The position numbers were made by a program, and so were the translations under genes. This document shows positions 45,816 through 53,849 of a DNA stretch of 64,000 bases, piece by piece. Each line of letters starts with the position of its first letter. Position 1 is the stretch's first letter. The DNA lies in the NCBI RefSeq assembly GCF_025460835.1, contig NZ_JAMXAY010000012.1, forward strand, positions 36,695 to 100,694, given 5' to 3'. The notes under the pieces were generated by a model, which did not search any database, was not told the DNA's origin, and was given only the letters and a program-made list of their open reading frames with translations. The DNA comes from Parapedobacter soli (GTDB lineage Bacteria; Bacteroidota; Bacteroidia; Sphingobacteriales; Sphingobacteriaceae).

Positions 45816-47561
45816 ATGGAATTAGCATCATTTGAAGAATATATCGGACGCCCGATCTTACAACGGGGAAGGGCGTATTTTGAAAACGAACATGTCGAAT
45901 CTCTTGAAGAGGTTGAAAAAGGTGAATGGATCGCTACGGTTACCGGGTCGGAGGAGTATTCCGTGGAAGTGGAGATAAACAAACGTGGGGTAGTGAGCGA
46001 GTACCAATGTGACTGCCCCTATGATGGAGACCTATGCAAACATGTCGTCGCTGTCTTGTATGCTATCAGGGATGAAAACACGGTCGGTCCGGATGTAGAT
46101 AAGAAAAAGGCCAACAAAAAGAAACCGAAATTAGCACTCCGCGGATTGCTGGATAGAATCAGTGCCGACGAGCTCAAAACCTTTATCCTCCAATACAGCA
46201 AAACGAATAATAGCTTCAAATCCGATTTCGAACTTTTCTTTGCGGAAAAGGATGATCACTTCGACGTCGAAAAACATATACGTGAGTTGATACGTAAAAC
46301 AACCAAGTCATATACCAAACGTCAGTTTGTCGATTATGGGTCAAGTGGTAAGCTCGGGCGCGAACTGGGTAAAGTTTTGATGCGAGGGGAACACTATATG
46401 TCCCAAAAAAACCTATTGGACGCCAGCAAGGTCTGCATGGTGTTTATAAATGAGGTAATGCCTATCATTACCTATGCCGACGATAGCAGCGGCTACTTAA
46501 GTGATGCTATCGATAACGCGATATCCTTATTGGCTGACATCGCGCAACAGGCCCCGACGAGCCTGAAAGAAAAAGTAGCGGATTATTTAAGAGCTGAACT
46601 TGGGGAAGAGCTTTACTTCGACTATGGCAATTTCGGTTACGATATGGCCGATTTGTATGCGCAACTTTGTGTGGATATCGGACAGGTAGACAACTTCATT
46701 CGTTTTGCCGACGCTGCCATTGATGAATTCCGAAACGACGACTTCGATTATGGGAGTAGTTTCTTCATTGAACTGAAAGCCTGGGTTTTGGAGAAGTCCA
46801 ATCGAACAGAAGAAGCACAACAACTGATGGAGCAACAGATCGACCTGCCAAAGGTAAGGGACCTGCTCGTAGAAAAGGCTATTGACAATAAAAAGTTGGA
46901 CGAAGCGAAGGTGCTCCTGCAAGAAGGTATTCGTTTGGCTGAAGAGAAAGGGCATCCCGGCACCGTACATGGCTGGGAAGTGAAGTTGCTTCAAATAGCA
47001 GAAATGGAAGACGATGTCGAAATGGTCCGTTACTACACCGAACGATTTGCGTTTAGTGGTTATTTCAATCAACGATATTATAGGCAATGGAAGGCAACCT
47101 TTACGGATGCTGCATGGAACTCGGTTATTGAAGACAAGATAGCTACTATCCAACAGGAGATCAAAAAGCGAAAAAAAGCTAACGCTTGGGTGGATGAAGT
47201 GCAGTGGGAACTGCAAAAACTCGGACCGTTATATGTAGAGGAGCAGCTGTTCGAACGGCTATTTGCACTGGTACGGCAACAAACGAACTTAGACACTGTT
47301 TTGTCCTATCATAAACACCTCTATAAGTCGTATCCCACGGAGCTGCTGTCTTTGTACGTACCACTCCTAGACAAGCACGCGGAAGCTGCAAACAACCGTA
47401 AAGCGTACTGCAACTTGCTCGATACGGTACGATCCCTTTACAAAGACCTAGTTTCCGGTCAGGAAACATTAATGCAACAGATGCTTCGGTGGAAGACAAT
47501 GTATAAGCATCGGCCGGCTATGATTGATGAATTAAATAAGGCACTGGGTAAAATAGAGTAG
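45816..47561 (+). CDS. SWIM zinc-finger protein
   Basis: 581 residues. The SWIM motif is complete: Cys65-x-Cys67-x6-Cys74-x-His76 in YQCDCPYDGDLCKHVVAVL. The first 60 residues form the small N-terminal region typical of the family. The remaining 450 residues are helical and TPR-like (LQEGIRLAEEKGHPGTVHGWEVKLLQIAEMEDD). SWIM domains bind DNA or proteins and are often coded next to Snf2 helicases, but none is seen here. Function unknown. It marks the left end of the accessory stretch. Confidence 0.8.
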   Translation: MELASFEEYIGRPILQRGRAYFENEHVESLEEVEKGEWIATVTGSEEYSVEVEINKRGVVSEYQCDCPYDGDLCKHVVAVLYAIRDENTVGPDVDKKKANKKKPKLALRGLLDRISADELKTFILQYSKTNNSFKSDFELFFAEKDDHFDVEKHIRELIRKTTKSYTKRQFVDYGSSGKLGRELGKVLMRGEHYMSQKNLLDASKVCMVFINEVMPIITYADDSSGYLSDAIDNAISLLADIAQQAPTSLKEKVADYLRAELGEELYFDYGNFGYDMADLYAQLCVDIGQVDNFIRFADAAIDEFRNDDFDYGSSFFIELKAWVLEKSNRTEEAQQLMEQQIDLPKVRDLLVEKAIDNKKLDEAKVLLQEGIRLAEEKGHPGTVHGWEVKLLQIAEMEDDVEMVRYYTERFAFSGYFNQRYYRQWKATFTDAAWNSVIEDKIATIQQEIKKRKKANAWVDEVQWELQKLGPLYVEEQLFERLFALVRQQTNLDTVLSYHKHLYKSYPTELLSLYVPLLDKHAEAANNRKAYCNLLDTVRSLYKDLVSGQETLMQQMLRWKTMYKHRPAMIDELNKALGKIE

Positions 47562-47584
47562 GCAGCTGCTTTTTTGCTATTTCA

Positions 47585-48073
47585 GATAGTGGCTACGGAG
47601 TGACTATTCCGACTATTTATCGAGCCATGCGCAATAACGGTTCACCAGAGCCTGTTTTTGAGACGGATGATCAAAGTACGTGTTTTTTGACTGTGTTACC
47701 CTCTCTGATTGACATTAGTAATGGAGCTAGTAACGGAGTTGATGATCTGAAGTTTAAGGACTTAGTCCATTTAACGGAATTTAGTAACGGAGCTAGTAAC
47801 GGAGCTCACAAGTCAGCTCTCGAAATATTGACAGACGATGTCCATGATCGTGTAGTGGAAATGCTTTCTGTACTTTTTGAATACATGAGCAGACAAGAAT
47901 TATTTGAATCTATGAACTTGACCAATCAAAGTAAAAATAGAGCGAAGTATTTGGATCCATTGATCAAATGTGGTTGGGTGGAACAAGAATTTCCCAATAA
48001 CACAACTCATCCTAATCAAAGATATAGGATAACAGAAGCAGGATTACGATTACTGAACATTCTAGAAAAATAG
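47585..48073 (+). pseudogene. C-terminal remnant of an AlbA_2/Schlafen-type ATP-binding regulator
   Basis: The frame opens with YGVTIPTIYRAMRNNGSPEPVFETDDQSTCFLTVLP, which matches the ATPase-domain end of RecG-like/AlbA_2 (divergent AAA_4) proteins. Then comes an SNGASNGV...SNGASNGA spacer and a winged-helix domain (SRQELFESMNLTNQSKNRAKYLDPLIKCGWVEQEF). The large N-terminal DNA-binding and ATPase portions are missing, and no ATG precedes the match. A GTG at 47600 could start a 157-residue product, so a surviving winged-helix protein is possible. The following 48074-48362 shows no gene. Confidence 0.6.
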
Positions 48074-48362
48074 AATAATTTTGTGCCGATTGCTGGCCAG
48101 TATTTTTCCCTATACTCTTAAAATTTGGTGATTTTGCGAGAAGAGAAACGTTATAGCAACGCTAGTCTTTTATGTATCTAATATCCTTTTCAAATTCATG
48201 CAATTCGTTTTTTGTGTAAAAAAAACATTTATGTTATTTTCAACGTTGAGTAGGTTGCGATGATATTCCGCATTTTCCATTCGTTCCTCTAATTAGGGTT
48301 AATCGAACCGAAGCCTATCATAGTAACCATACACGGTAATTCCATGATGAGGAGTTGAAAAT

Positions 48363-48758
48363 TTAGGTATACAGATTCAACCCTTTTATAAACGTAAAAT
48401 CGCGAAGATTGTAAGTGAACAGTTTGAGTTTGGTTTCCAACGCAGTCGCAGCAATCAATGCGTCAGGTATAGCCAATCCATGGCTAAGGTGATAATTATT
48501 CAATAGTTCGACGGCACGTATCGTAATTTCGGGGCTAAGAAGAATAGTGTCAAGGCGTTTCAGCTTTTTGTAGACTTGTTGATTATGTTCCTTGTTAACC
48601 GTACCCTTGATAAGCTCCATCTTGGTGATAGCCGAGATAAGGATGTTATCCAAACCGATTTTTTCAAGAAGTTGGTCCGTCTGCGCATGTTTCGCTTTAT
48701 CCCTGTCTAAAAGCTCGATCATGACATCGGTATCGCAGATTATCCGTTCCGCTGCCAT
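48363..48758 (-). CDS. VapC-type PIN-domain toxin (ribonuclease)
   Basis: 131 residues. PIN acidic residues are in place: Asp9 (IICDTDVMIELLD), Glu48 (ISAITKMELIKG), Asp99 (LAIPDALIAATAL) and a final Asp near 120 (TYNLRDFTFIKGL). It would cleave RNA when not bound by its antitoxin, whose gene overlaps it by 19 bases upstream. Complete and apparently functional. Confidence 0.85.
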   Translation of the reverse strand: MAAERIICDTDVMIELLDRDKAKHAQTDQLLEKIGLDNILISAITKMELIKGTVNKEHNQQVYKKLKRLDTILLSPEITIRAVELLNNYHLSHGLAIPDALIAATALETKLKLFTYNLRDFTFIKGLNLYT

Positions 48759-48988
48759 GCCGATTTTCGCAATGATGCCGCATCTATATTTTTACCCGTG
48801 AATACCGTATCCAATTCGCGGATGTCAATAGATGCATCGCCGATTTCTACTGGCACACCATTAATCGAATAGGTAGCTGCCTCATTCCTAACTTCCGGGG
48901 CGGAAATAGTAAAACCCAAGTACTCCCCCAACGCAGTTAAAACTTTGAGCGTTTTCTGGCTCTTGTATTTTATAATGACTTCATGCAT
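48740..48988 (-). CDS. Antitoxin of the VapBC-type pair
   Basis: 82 residues from the ATG at 48988 (MHEVIIKYKSQKTLKVLTALGEYLGF). The longer in-frame reading to 49195 runs antisense through an HTH-gene relic and is not used. The C-terminal half (DASIDIRELDTVFTGKNIDAASLRKSAWQRNG) would wrap the toxin. It is upstream of and overlaps vapC, the classical order. The N-terminus is not a textbook AbrB or RHH domain, so the DNA-binding class is unsure. A decayed copy lies at 45527-45658. Confidence 0.75.
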   Translation of the reverse strand: MHEVIIKYKSQKTLKVLTALGEYLGFTISAPEVRNEAATYSINGVPVEIGDASIDIRELDTVFTGKNIDAASLRKSAWQRNG

Positions 48989-49009
48989 AGCTAATCGCTT
49001 TCCTTTATC

Positions 49010-49017
49010 CAAAGGTA
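49010..49017 (-). promoter_or_regulatory. -7 box (TACCTTTG on the minus strand) for the toxin-antitoxin operon
   Basis: CAAAGGTA on the + strand, 21 bases before the antitoxin start, with a one-mismatch -33 (TATG on the minus strand) after 19 bases. The same box is kept in the decayed copy at 45681. Confidence 0.45.
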
Positions 49018-49052
49018 ACAGTTTTTTCCCACAAGTCATATGCGTATCTATT

Positions 49053-49223
49053 GTGGAAACAAATACGACATTGATCCGCTTGTTGGAAGAAATCAAAAAA
49101 ATCCGCAACCTGTTGGCTGACCGCATACCAAAGCACCGCACGATAGTGCCGGAGCAACAACGGACCCACCCCATCCCCGAGCACGTCGACATCACTTGGT
49201 TATCCTACCTTCTCATTTCCTAG
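49053..49223 (+). pseudogene. Truncated copy of the small HTH gene at 50978
   Basis: ETNTTLIRLLEEIKKIRNLLADRIPKHR and PEHVDITWL repeat the product of 50978-51322 almost residue for residue, and the DNA from TATCTATT before the start is also alike. The start codon is GTG here instead of ATG, and the match stops at 49202, right where the helix-turn-helix should begin. It is divergent from the antitoxin gene. Confidence 0.7.
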
Positions 49224-49256
49224 GTTCAAATTTTTTAAGATCTGCCTCAAGTTCCT

Positions 49257-49749
49257 TCAAGCTGTGTTCTTTCTCCAATTCCTTTTGGATCTACGATACA
49301 CCAATTCTGCAGCCGTTTGTTCGCTGATCGCCCAAAGCAATTTATTCTGTACCACCTTAAAAAATTCAACCGTCTTTTCGTCTTTAGGGTCATAGTCTAT
49401 ACTGGTGGTGTAAATATCTTTGATTTTCTGATAGAAGAATCTTTCCGAAAGGCGATTTCACGCGGTAACCGACGGAAATGATGACATCGAGGTTGTAATG
49501 GTCAATCTCCCTTTCGACTTTTCTATTACCTTCCTGACGAACCTGTCGGAATTTCCGACAAGTTCGATTTTGTTCCAGTTCACCCTCTTCAAAAACATTT
49601 CCAATATGTTCAGCTACGGTACTTCTGCCCTTTCCAAAAAGTGTGGCCATCTGGTCTTGCGTCAGCCAAACGGTTTCTCCTTCCAATCGGACATCTATTT
49701 TGATATTACCGTCAGGGGTTTGATATATGATGATTTCGCTGTCCATCAT
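49257..49749 (-). pseudogene. RhuM-family virulence protein gene, internally deleted
   Basis: The first frame (from 49749) reads SEIIIYQTPDGNIKIDVRLEGETVWLTQDQMATLFGKGRSTVAEHI and DHYNLDVIISVGYRVKS, the N-terminus of RhuM proteins. A shift then joins to SERFFYQKIKDIYTTSIDYDPKD and FFKVVQNKLLWAISEQTAAELVYRR, which is the RhuM C-terminal half. The about 65 residues normally between (from RGTQFR onward) are gone and the frame is broken, so it is a dead gene. A further 20-residue Glu/Lys-rich reading continues to about 49220 in another frame. Confidence 0.7.
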
Positions 49750-49899
49750 GCTATGCTGATCTGGTTCATTGCTTAGCTCGTTAAGTTGCTCTGCAAGATA
49801 AGCATAAATCCACTTTCCGCCTCGTTTTCTCCCAGTTTTAAAACAAAATTCATTATCTTCCTCGCACCGATTTACCTTGTTGAACAAAAAACATCTATC

Positions 49900-50895
49900 A
49901 TGACACCGACCGTGGCGATACGTTTCCCGGCCTTGTCCGATCCTGACGCGAAGATTACTGTACAGACCGCCTCTGATGAAATGGCAGCAACCACCAAAAC
50001 GACAACGATCATCCATTATACCCAAACCGTGGTTACCATGGATTTGCCCGTAGCGACCCGGGCTTCCGTCGAAATACCGGAAACGGGCCTGTACCTTATC
50101 GTGCTGGTCACCGGCAGTCTCCTTATGGAACGCACCGGTGCAGACCCAATTCCACTAAATCAATCAACCAACCACTGCCAAGCTTTGTACCTCTGTAACG
50201 GCAATTATTCCGTTGCCTTTGCGCCGGGTAAACACCGATTGGTTTGTTTCGCCGCCGCTACCGAGTGGATCAAGCGTATCAAGCAAGCACTGCCGCTGAT
50301 CAACGAAGTATCGGCCACCATGCAGCCACATCAAGTAGCGCTGATTTTCCCACGGTATGAATTGCCCGATATATTAGCGAATTACCTGCTCTCCCTTACC
50401 TACCAATCGGGCGACGAAACCGCGATCGCCGAGCTGGATCACTTTCACCAACTGAACCGCATCATGGCCTATTACGACCGTCTGCTGGCCCGGACCCGGA
50501 AAGCCAGCGCATCCAGGCGCAATTACGAGGAAGTCGTCCGCGACTTTCTCCGCCATTGCAAACACGCCTTGCTCCTCCAGGAGCGTTTGAGTGTCGAAAC
50601 AGTAGCGACGGCCCTACACGTCTCACCGAAAACCTTGAACCGCGCATTTCGGAACGTCTCAGACGGCACCATCACCCCCGGTCAGATGCTCCAGCGCATG
50701 CGGATGGAGACGGCCCACCGGCTCTTATCACGGAATGAAAACGTATCGGTTCAAGAAACGGCAGACCTGTTGGGGTACGCAGACACCTCGGCCTTCACCA
50801 AGGCTTATCGCAAAGCATGGAACCACTTGCCATCGGAAGCACATCGCTTCGCCGAACAAACCTTATCCGTAATCGGACCTTACCGTCCGGAATAA
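49900..50895 (+). CDS. AraC-family transcription regulator
   Basis: 331 residues from the ATG at 49900 (MTPTVAIRFPALSD); the reading from 49786 overlaps the RhuM relic. The C-terminal domain has two HTH units: LSVETVATALHVSPKTLNRAFRNVSDGTITPGQMLQRMR and VSVQETADLLGYADTSAFTKAYRKAWNHLPSEAHR. The N-terminal 200 residues are not a clear cupin. It is followed by the small HTH gene, the minisatellite and the lysis-like genes, all on the same strand, so it may regulate them. Confidence 0.8.
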   Translation: MTPTVAIRFPALSDPDAKITVQTASDEMAATTKTTTIIHYTQTVVTMDLPVATRASVEIPETGLYLIVLVTGSLLMERTGADPIPLNQSTNHCQALYLCNGNYSVAFAPGKHRLVCFAAATEWIKRIKQALPLINEVSATMQPHQVALIFPRYELPDILANYLLSLTYQSGDETAIAELDHFHQLNRIMAYYDRLLARTRKASASRRNYEEVVRDFLRHCKHALLLQERLSVETVATALHVSPKTLNRAFRNVSDGTITPGQMLQRMRMETAHRLLSRNENVSVQETADLLGYADTSAFTKAYRKAWNHLPSEAHRFAEQTLSVIGPYRPE

Positions 50896-50977
50896 ACCGT
50901 ATGAAATGTCCGTAATCCACTACCCACCAACTGCATAACGGATGATATTTGCTTTCGAATCATTTATACTATCTATT

Positions 50978-51322
50978 ATGGAAACAAATACGACATTGAC
51001 CCAGTTGTTGGAAGAAACCAAAAAAATCCACGACCTGCTCGCTGACCGCATACCAAAGCACCGCCCGATGGTACTGGAGCAGCAACCGACCCAGGAAGTC
51101 CCCGAGCACGTCGACATCACGTGGTTAACCGACTATTTCGGCATCTCCAAAGGCACCTTCTACAACGAGGTGGATGGCAAGTTACTGGAAGCTATCCTGA
51201 ATATCGGCCGCCGGCCTTATTACCTGAAATCCGACGTGATTGAGTTGATGACGGAACGTAAAAAGAAGCACCTGGGGTTCAAAAAACTGAACACCGAACG
51301 GAAAAAAAAGGAGAATAAGTGA
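50978..51322 (+). CDS. Small helix-turn-helix protein whose stop codon lies in the 21-bp repeat array
   Basis: 114 residues from the ATG at 50978. An N-terminal coiled-coil-like segment (TTLTQLLEETKKIHDLLADRI) is followed by an excisionase/MerR-like HTH (DITWLTDYFGISKGTFYNEVDGKLLEAIL), and a very basic tail (TERKKKHLGFKKLNTERKKKENK). The stop TGA at 51320-51322 is made by the first base triplet of the repeat array, whose first unit starts at 51319. It is probably DNA-binding. A truncated paralog lies at 49053. No known family assigned. Confidence 0.7.
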   Translation: METNTTLTQLLEETKKIHDLLADRIPKHRPMVLEQQPTQEVPEHVDITWLTDYFGISKGTFYNEVDGKLLEAILNIGRRPYYLKSDVIELMTERKKKHLGFKKLNTERKKKENK

Positions 51323-52075
51323 TCGCTTCCGATTGGGAAGTAACGGCTTCCGATACATAAGCCGTAGCCGATGCAACGCAAGTAACGGCTTGCGACCCAT
51401 AAGTGATCGCTTCCGAGCCGGAAGCAACGACTTCCGATACACAAGCCATAGCCGATGCAACGGAAGCAACGGCTTGCGGCCCGCCGGTAACGGCTTCCGA
51501 AGTGCAAGTGATCGCTTCCGAGCCGGAAGCAACGACTTCCGATACACAAGCCATAGCCGATGCAACGGAAGCAACGGCTTGCGGCCCGCCGGTAACGGCT
51601 TCCGAAGTGCAAGTGATCGCTTCCGAGCCGGAAGCAACGACTTCCGATACACAAGCCATAGCCGATGCAACGGAAGCAACGGCTTGCGGCCCGCCGGTAA
51701 CGGCTTCCGAAGTGCAAGTGATCGCTTCCGAGCCGGAAGCAACGACTTCCGATACACAAGCCATAGCCGATGCAACGGAAGCAACGGCTTGCGGCCCGCC
51801 GGTAACGGCTTCCGAAGTGCAAGTGATCGCTTCCGAGCCGGAAGCAACGACTTCCGATACACAAGCCATAGCCGATGCAACGGAAGCAACGGCTTGCGGC
51901 CCGCCGGTAACGGCTTCCGAAGTGCAAGTGATCGCTTCCGAGCCGGAAGTAACGGCTTCCGATACACAAGCTGTAGCCGATGCAACGGAAGCAACGGCTT
52001 GCGCCCCGCAAGTGATCGCTTCCGAGCCGGAAGTAACGGCTTCCGAAGTGCAAGTAAGTTCATTTCAGTACAAGT
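51319..52075. repeat. 21-bp minisatellite with a 105-bp higher-order repeat
   Basis: The region is about 35 contiguous 21-bp units of the general form GTAACGGCTTCCGA plus seven bases ending in AA. Five different units form a 105-bp super-repeat, present in five copies that look identical at 51403, 51508, 51613, 51718 and 51823, flanked by 84-bp partial blocks (51319-51402, 51928-52011), two more units and degenerate ends. Each 105-bp copy holds a hairpin GCTTCCG-AGC-CGGAAGC. Because 105 is divisible by three and free of stops, most frames on both strands stay open; in one + frame the units read as heptapeptides such as VTASEVQ. No spacers, so not CRISPR. I do not call a gene here. Confidence 0.9.
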
Positions 52076-52096
52076 AAGTTCATCCTTGTCTAAAAA

Positions 52097-52128
52097 ATTG
52101 ACCCCGCACGGCTTCCGTTCTATGTTTG
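52097..52128 (+). promoter_or_regulatory. Putative promoter of the lysis-like gene set
   Basis: ATTG (one mismatch to TTTG) at 52097-52100, 20 bases, TATGTTTG at 52121-52128. Leader to the ATG at 52214 about 80 bases. It starts just after the minisatellite, so the array lies directly upstream of this promoter. Confidence 0.5.
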
Positions 52129-52213
52129 CCCATGTCTGTTGCAACGACCAGGGGAAATCCGAAAACCTGCGAATACGAGTAGGAGCGAGTTAATTACTTT
52201 AAAAACAACAATC

Positions 52214-52588
52214 ATGTTAAAATCAATTCCATTACCTGCCCCAACCGGCACCATCCATTGGAGCCGTGGGCGTATCGCACGAAATGTGTCGGCGTTGCTG
52301 GTTGCAGTGCTGGCATTCGCCTTCAGCGGACCATTGCTCCGCCAGGTGGATGCCACCGCGGCACCGTTCGACCTGGGCCTGTTGAGTGCGTTGGCTTTTG
52401 CCGCCGCGGCGGTACTGGCTGCCGGCTTGATGGCCCGTGTACTTACGGTAGCGCTGGTACGTCACGCGATCCCTTCTATGGTTAAACCCTTAAATCCGAT
52501 GAAACCATGGCAACACCTGCTTATGCTGCTGGGCTTGTTCTGCTCGTTGTTCTGGGGCTTTATGCTGGTCCTTATCGTACTGCTATAA
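52214..52588 (+). CDS. Small three-helix membrane protein, holin-like
   Basis: 124 residues from the ATG at 52214 (MLKSIPLPAPTG). Three hydrophobic segments: about 28-47 (NVSALLVAVLAFAFSGPLL), 55-82 (LSALAFAAAAVLAAGLMARVLTVALV) and 99-124 (LLMLLGLFCSLFWGFMLVLIVLL). Size, topology and the 82-base overlap with a peptidoglycan-hydrolase gene are what one expects of a class I holin, but there is no sequence signature, so holin is inference. Confidence 0.6.
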   Translation: MLKSIPLPAPTGTIHWSRGRIARNVSALLVAVLAFAFSGPLLRQVDATAAPFDLGLLSALAFAAAAVLAAGLMARVLTVALVRHAIPSMVKPLNPMKPWQHLLMLLGLFCSLFWGFMLVLIVLL

Positions 52589-53091
52589 ATACACCAGCTA
52601 TTGCTCCGCCCACAGGCGCCAACAGCGAAATGGCCGTAGCTGATGCGCGCCAACGGCTGCGCGCGATCTACCTGGCCGAGCTGGGTGTAAGGGAGGCTTC
52701 CGGCCGCAACGACGGCACCCGTGTGGAGGCGTACCTCCGCTACTGCGGCCTCGGGCCGGGGCACGCGTGGTGTGCAGCCTTTGTAAGCTGGTGCTTCGGC
52801 AGGGCGGGGTACCCCCAGCCACGCAACCCCTGGAGCCCGGCACTCTTCCCAGCCAGCCGGACGGTCTGGACGAAAGGTGGCCACAGCGGGACGATGAAGC
52901 ATGGCGATGTGTTCGGCATCTACTACCCCACGTTGAAACGCATTGCCCATGTGGGGTTCATAGATCAGATTGAGGGCAACTGGCTGGTTACCGTAGAGGG
53001 TAATGCCGAAAACCAGGTGCGCCGGAAACGGCGCCCCATCGGGAGCCTATATGCCGTAGCCGATTGGCTATCGGCGCCGGACACCCATTAA
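52507..53091 (+). CDS. CHAP/NlpC-like peptidoglycan hydrolase with N-terminal membrane anchor (endolysin-like)
   Basis: 194 residues. An N-terminal hydrophobic segment (AAGLVLLVVLGLYAG) could be a signal-anchor. The catalytic domain resembles the TIGR02594 family: Cys89 in AWCAAFVSWCFGRAG, His148 in IAHVGFID and Asn166 in VTVEGNAEN form a plausible papain-like triad. Helix LRAIYLAELGVREASGRNDGTRVEAYL precedes it, as in that family. The start overlaps the holin-like gene by 82 bases in another frame, an arrangement typical of phage lysis genes. It would cut peptide cross-links of murein in the periplasm. Confidence 0.78.
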   Translation: MATPAYAAGLVLLVVLGLYAGPYRTAINTPAIAPPTGANSEMAVADARQRLRAIYLAELGVREASGRNDGTRVEAYLRYCGLGPGHAWCAAFVSWCFGRAGYPQPRNPWSPALFPASRTVWTKGGHSGTMKHGDVFGIYYPTLKRIAHVGFIDQIEGNWLVTVEGNAENQVRRKRRPIGSLYAVADWLSAPDTH

Positions 53092-53126
53092 TTCATTCAT
53101 TTAATAACTTTTAATTTTTTTCAATC

Positions 53127-53762
53127 ATGAAACGACAAGTAAAAATCAATTATGGTGACTACCGCGATGCTGACTTGGGTTACCTCGCCAGCACCGTACT
53201 CCAAGCAATAGGTGGGAATACGGAATTCTTTGCCGAACCCAATCCACCGCTGGAAGAACTGGAACTGGCCTTAGCTGATTACGACGAGAAGATGCAGCTT
53301 ACCAACAGGAAGGGTAGCCCCTACGACTCAGAAGCCAAGAACGCCAGTAAGAAGGTGCTAGTGGATGTCCTACGCAGATTGGCCTTTTATGTAAACACCA
53401 CGTGCAACGGCGTTACGCACAAATTGCTCAGCTCCGGGTTCCGCCTGAAGGACCTGCCCAAAGTTCTCACCGTACCAACCACCCCGACACGCGCCCGCCT
53501 CGTAGATGGCCATCTGAGCGGACAACTGGCCCTGCTGTTCGACCCGGTACCTAATGCCACGGAGTTCGAGTACCAGGTGGGTACCATGGTCGATAGGGAA
53601 ATCGTCTGGGGTGAAATCGCCTCATTCCGGAATGGCCGGAACAAACGCGATAACATCATCGCCGACCTTACCCCGGCGGTAACCTACTACGTCCGCGTGC
53701 GCGCCCGCAATCCGCAGGGGGTAAGCGACTGGAGCGCGCCAGCATCACAGATTGCCCGATAA
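53127..53762 (+). CDS. Fibronectin type III domain protein of unknown role
   Basis: 211 residues without a signal peptide. The N-terminal 110 residues are helical (LGYLASTVLQAIGGNTEFF, KNASKKVLVDVLRRLAFYVNTTCNG). The C-terminal 95 form an FN3 domain (PTTPTRARLVDGHLSGQLALLFDPVPNATEFEYQV ... YYVRVRARNPQGVSDWSAP). Similar helix-plus-FN3 proteins occur in Bacteroidota near phage-like genes. It lies between the endolysin-like and spanin-like genes. Confidence 0.7.
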   Translation: MKRQVKINYGDYRDADLGYLASTVLQAIGGNTEFFAEPNPPLEELELALADYDEKMQLTNRKGSPYDSEAKNASKKVLVDVLRRLAFYVNTTCNGVTHKLLSSGFRLKDLPKVLTVPTTPTRARLVDGHLSGQLALLFDPVPNATEFEYQVGTMVDREIVWGEIASFRNGRNKRDNIIADLTPAVTYYVRVRARNPQGVSDWSAPASQIAR

Positions 53763-53849
53763 CCACGAACAGCGTGGAACCATGAACCCCAACCCTGCCG
53801 GCAGACTTTGTTCCGCCGGCGGGGTTGATTAATCAATAAGAAAACGATT

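Noticed and set aside
48989..49195. N-terminal extension of the antitoxin to 49195
   Set aside because: The extra residues are the antisense reading of the HTH relic; the ATG at 48988 is also conserved in the decayed copy and has a promoter box just upstream.
51319..52075. CRISPR array
   Set aside because: Repeats are contiguous 21-mers without unique spacers and no cas genes are present.
51182..52193. Long open frames of 196 to 320 codons on both strands across the repeat array
   Set aside because: They arise because the 105-bp unit is divisible by three and has no stop. No start region, signal or family supports any single frame, and two overlap the HTH gene antisense.
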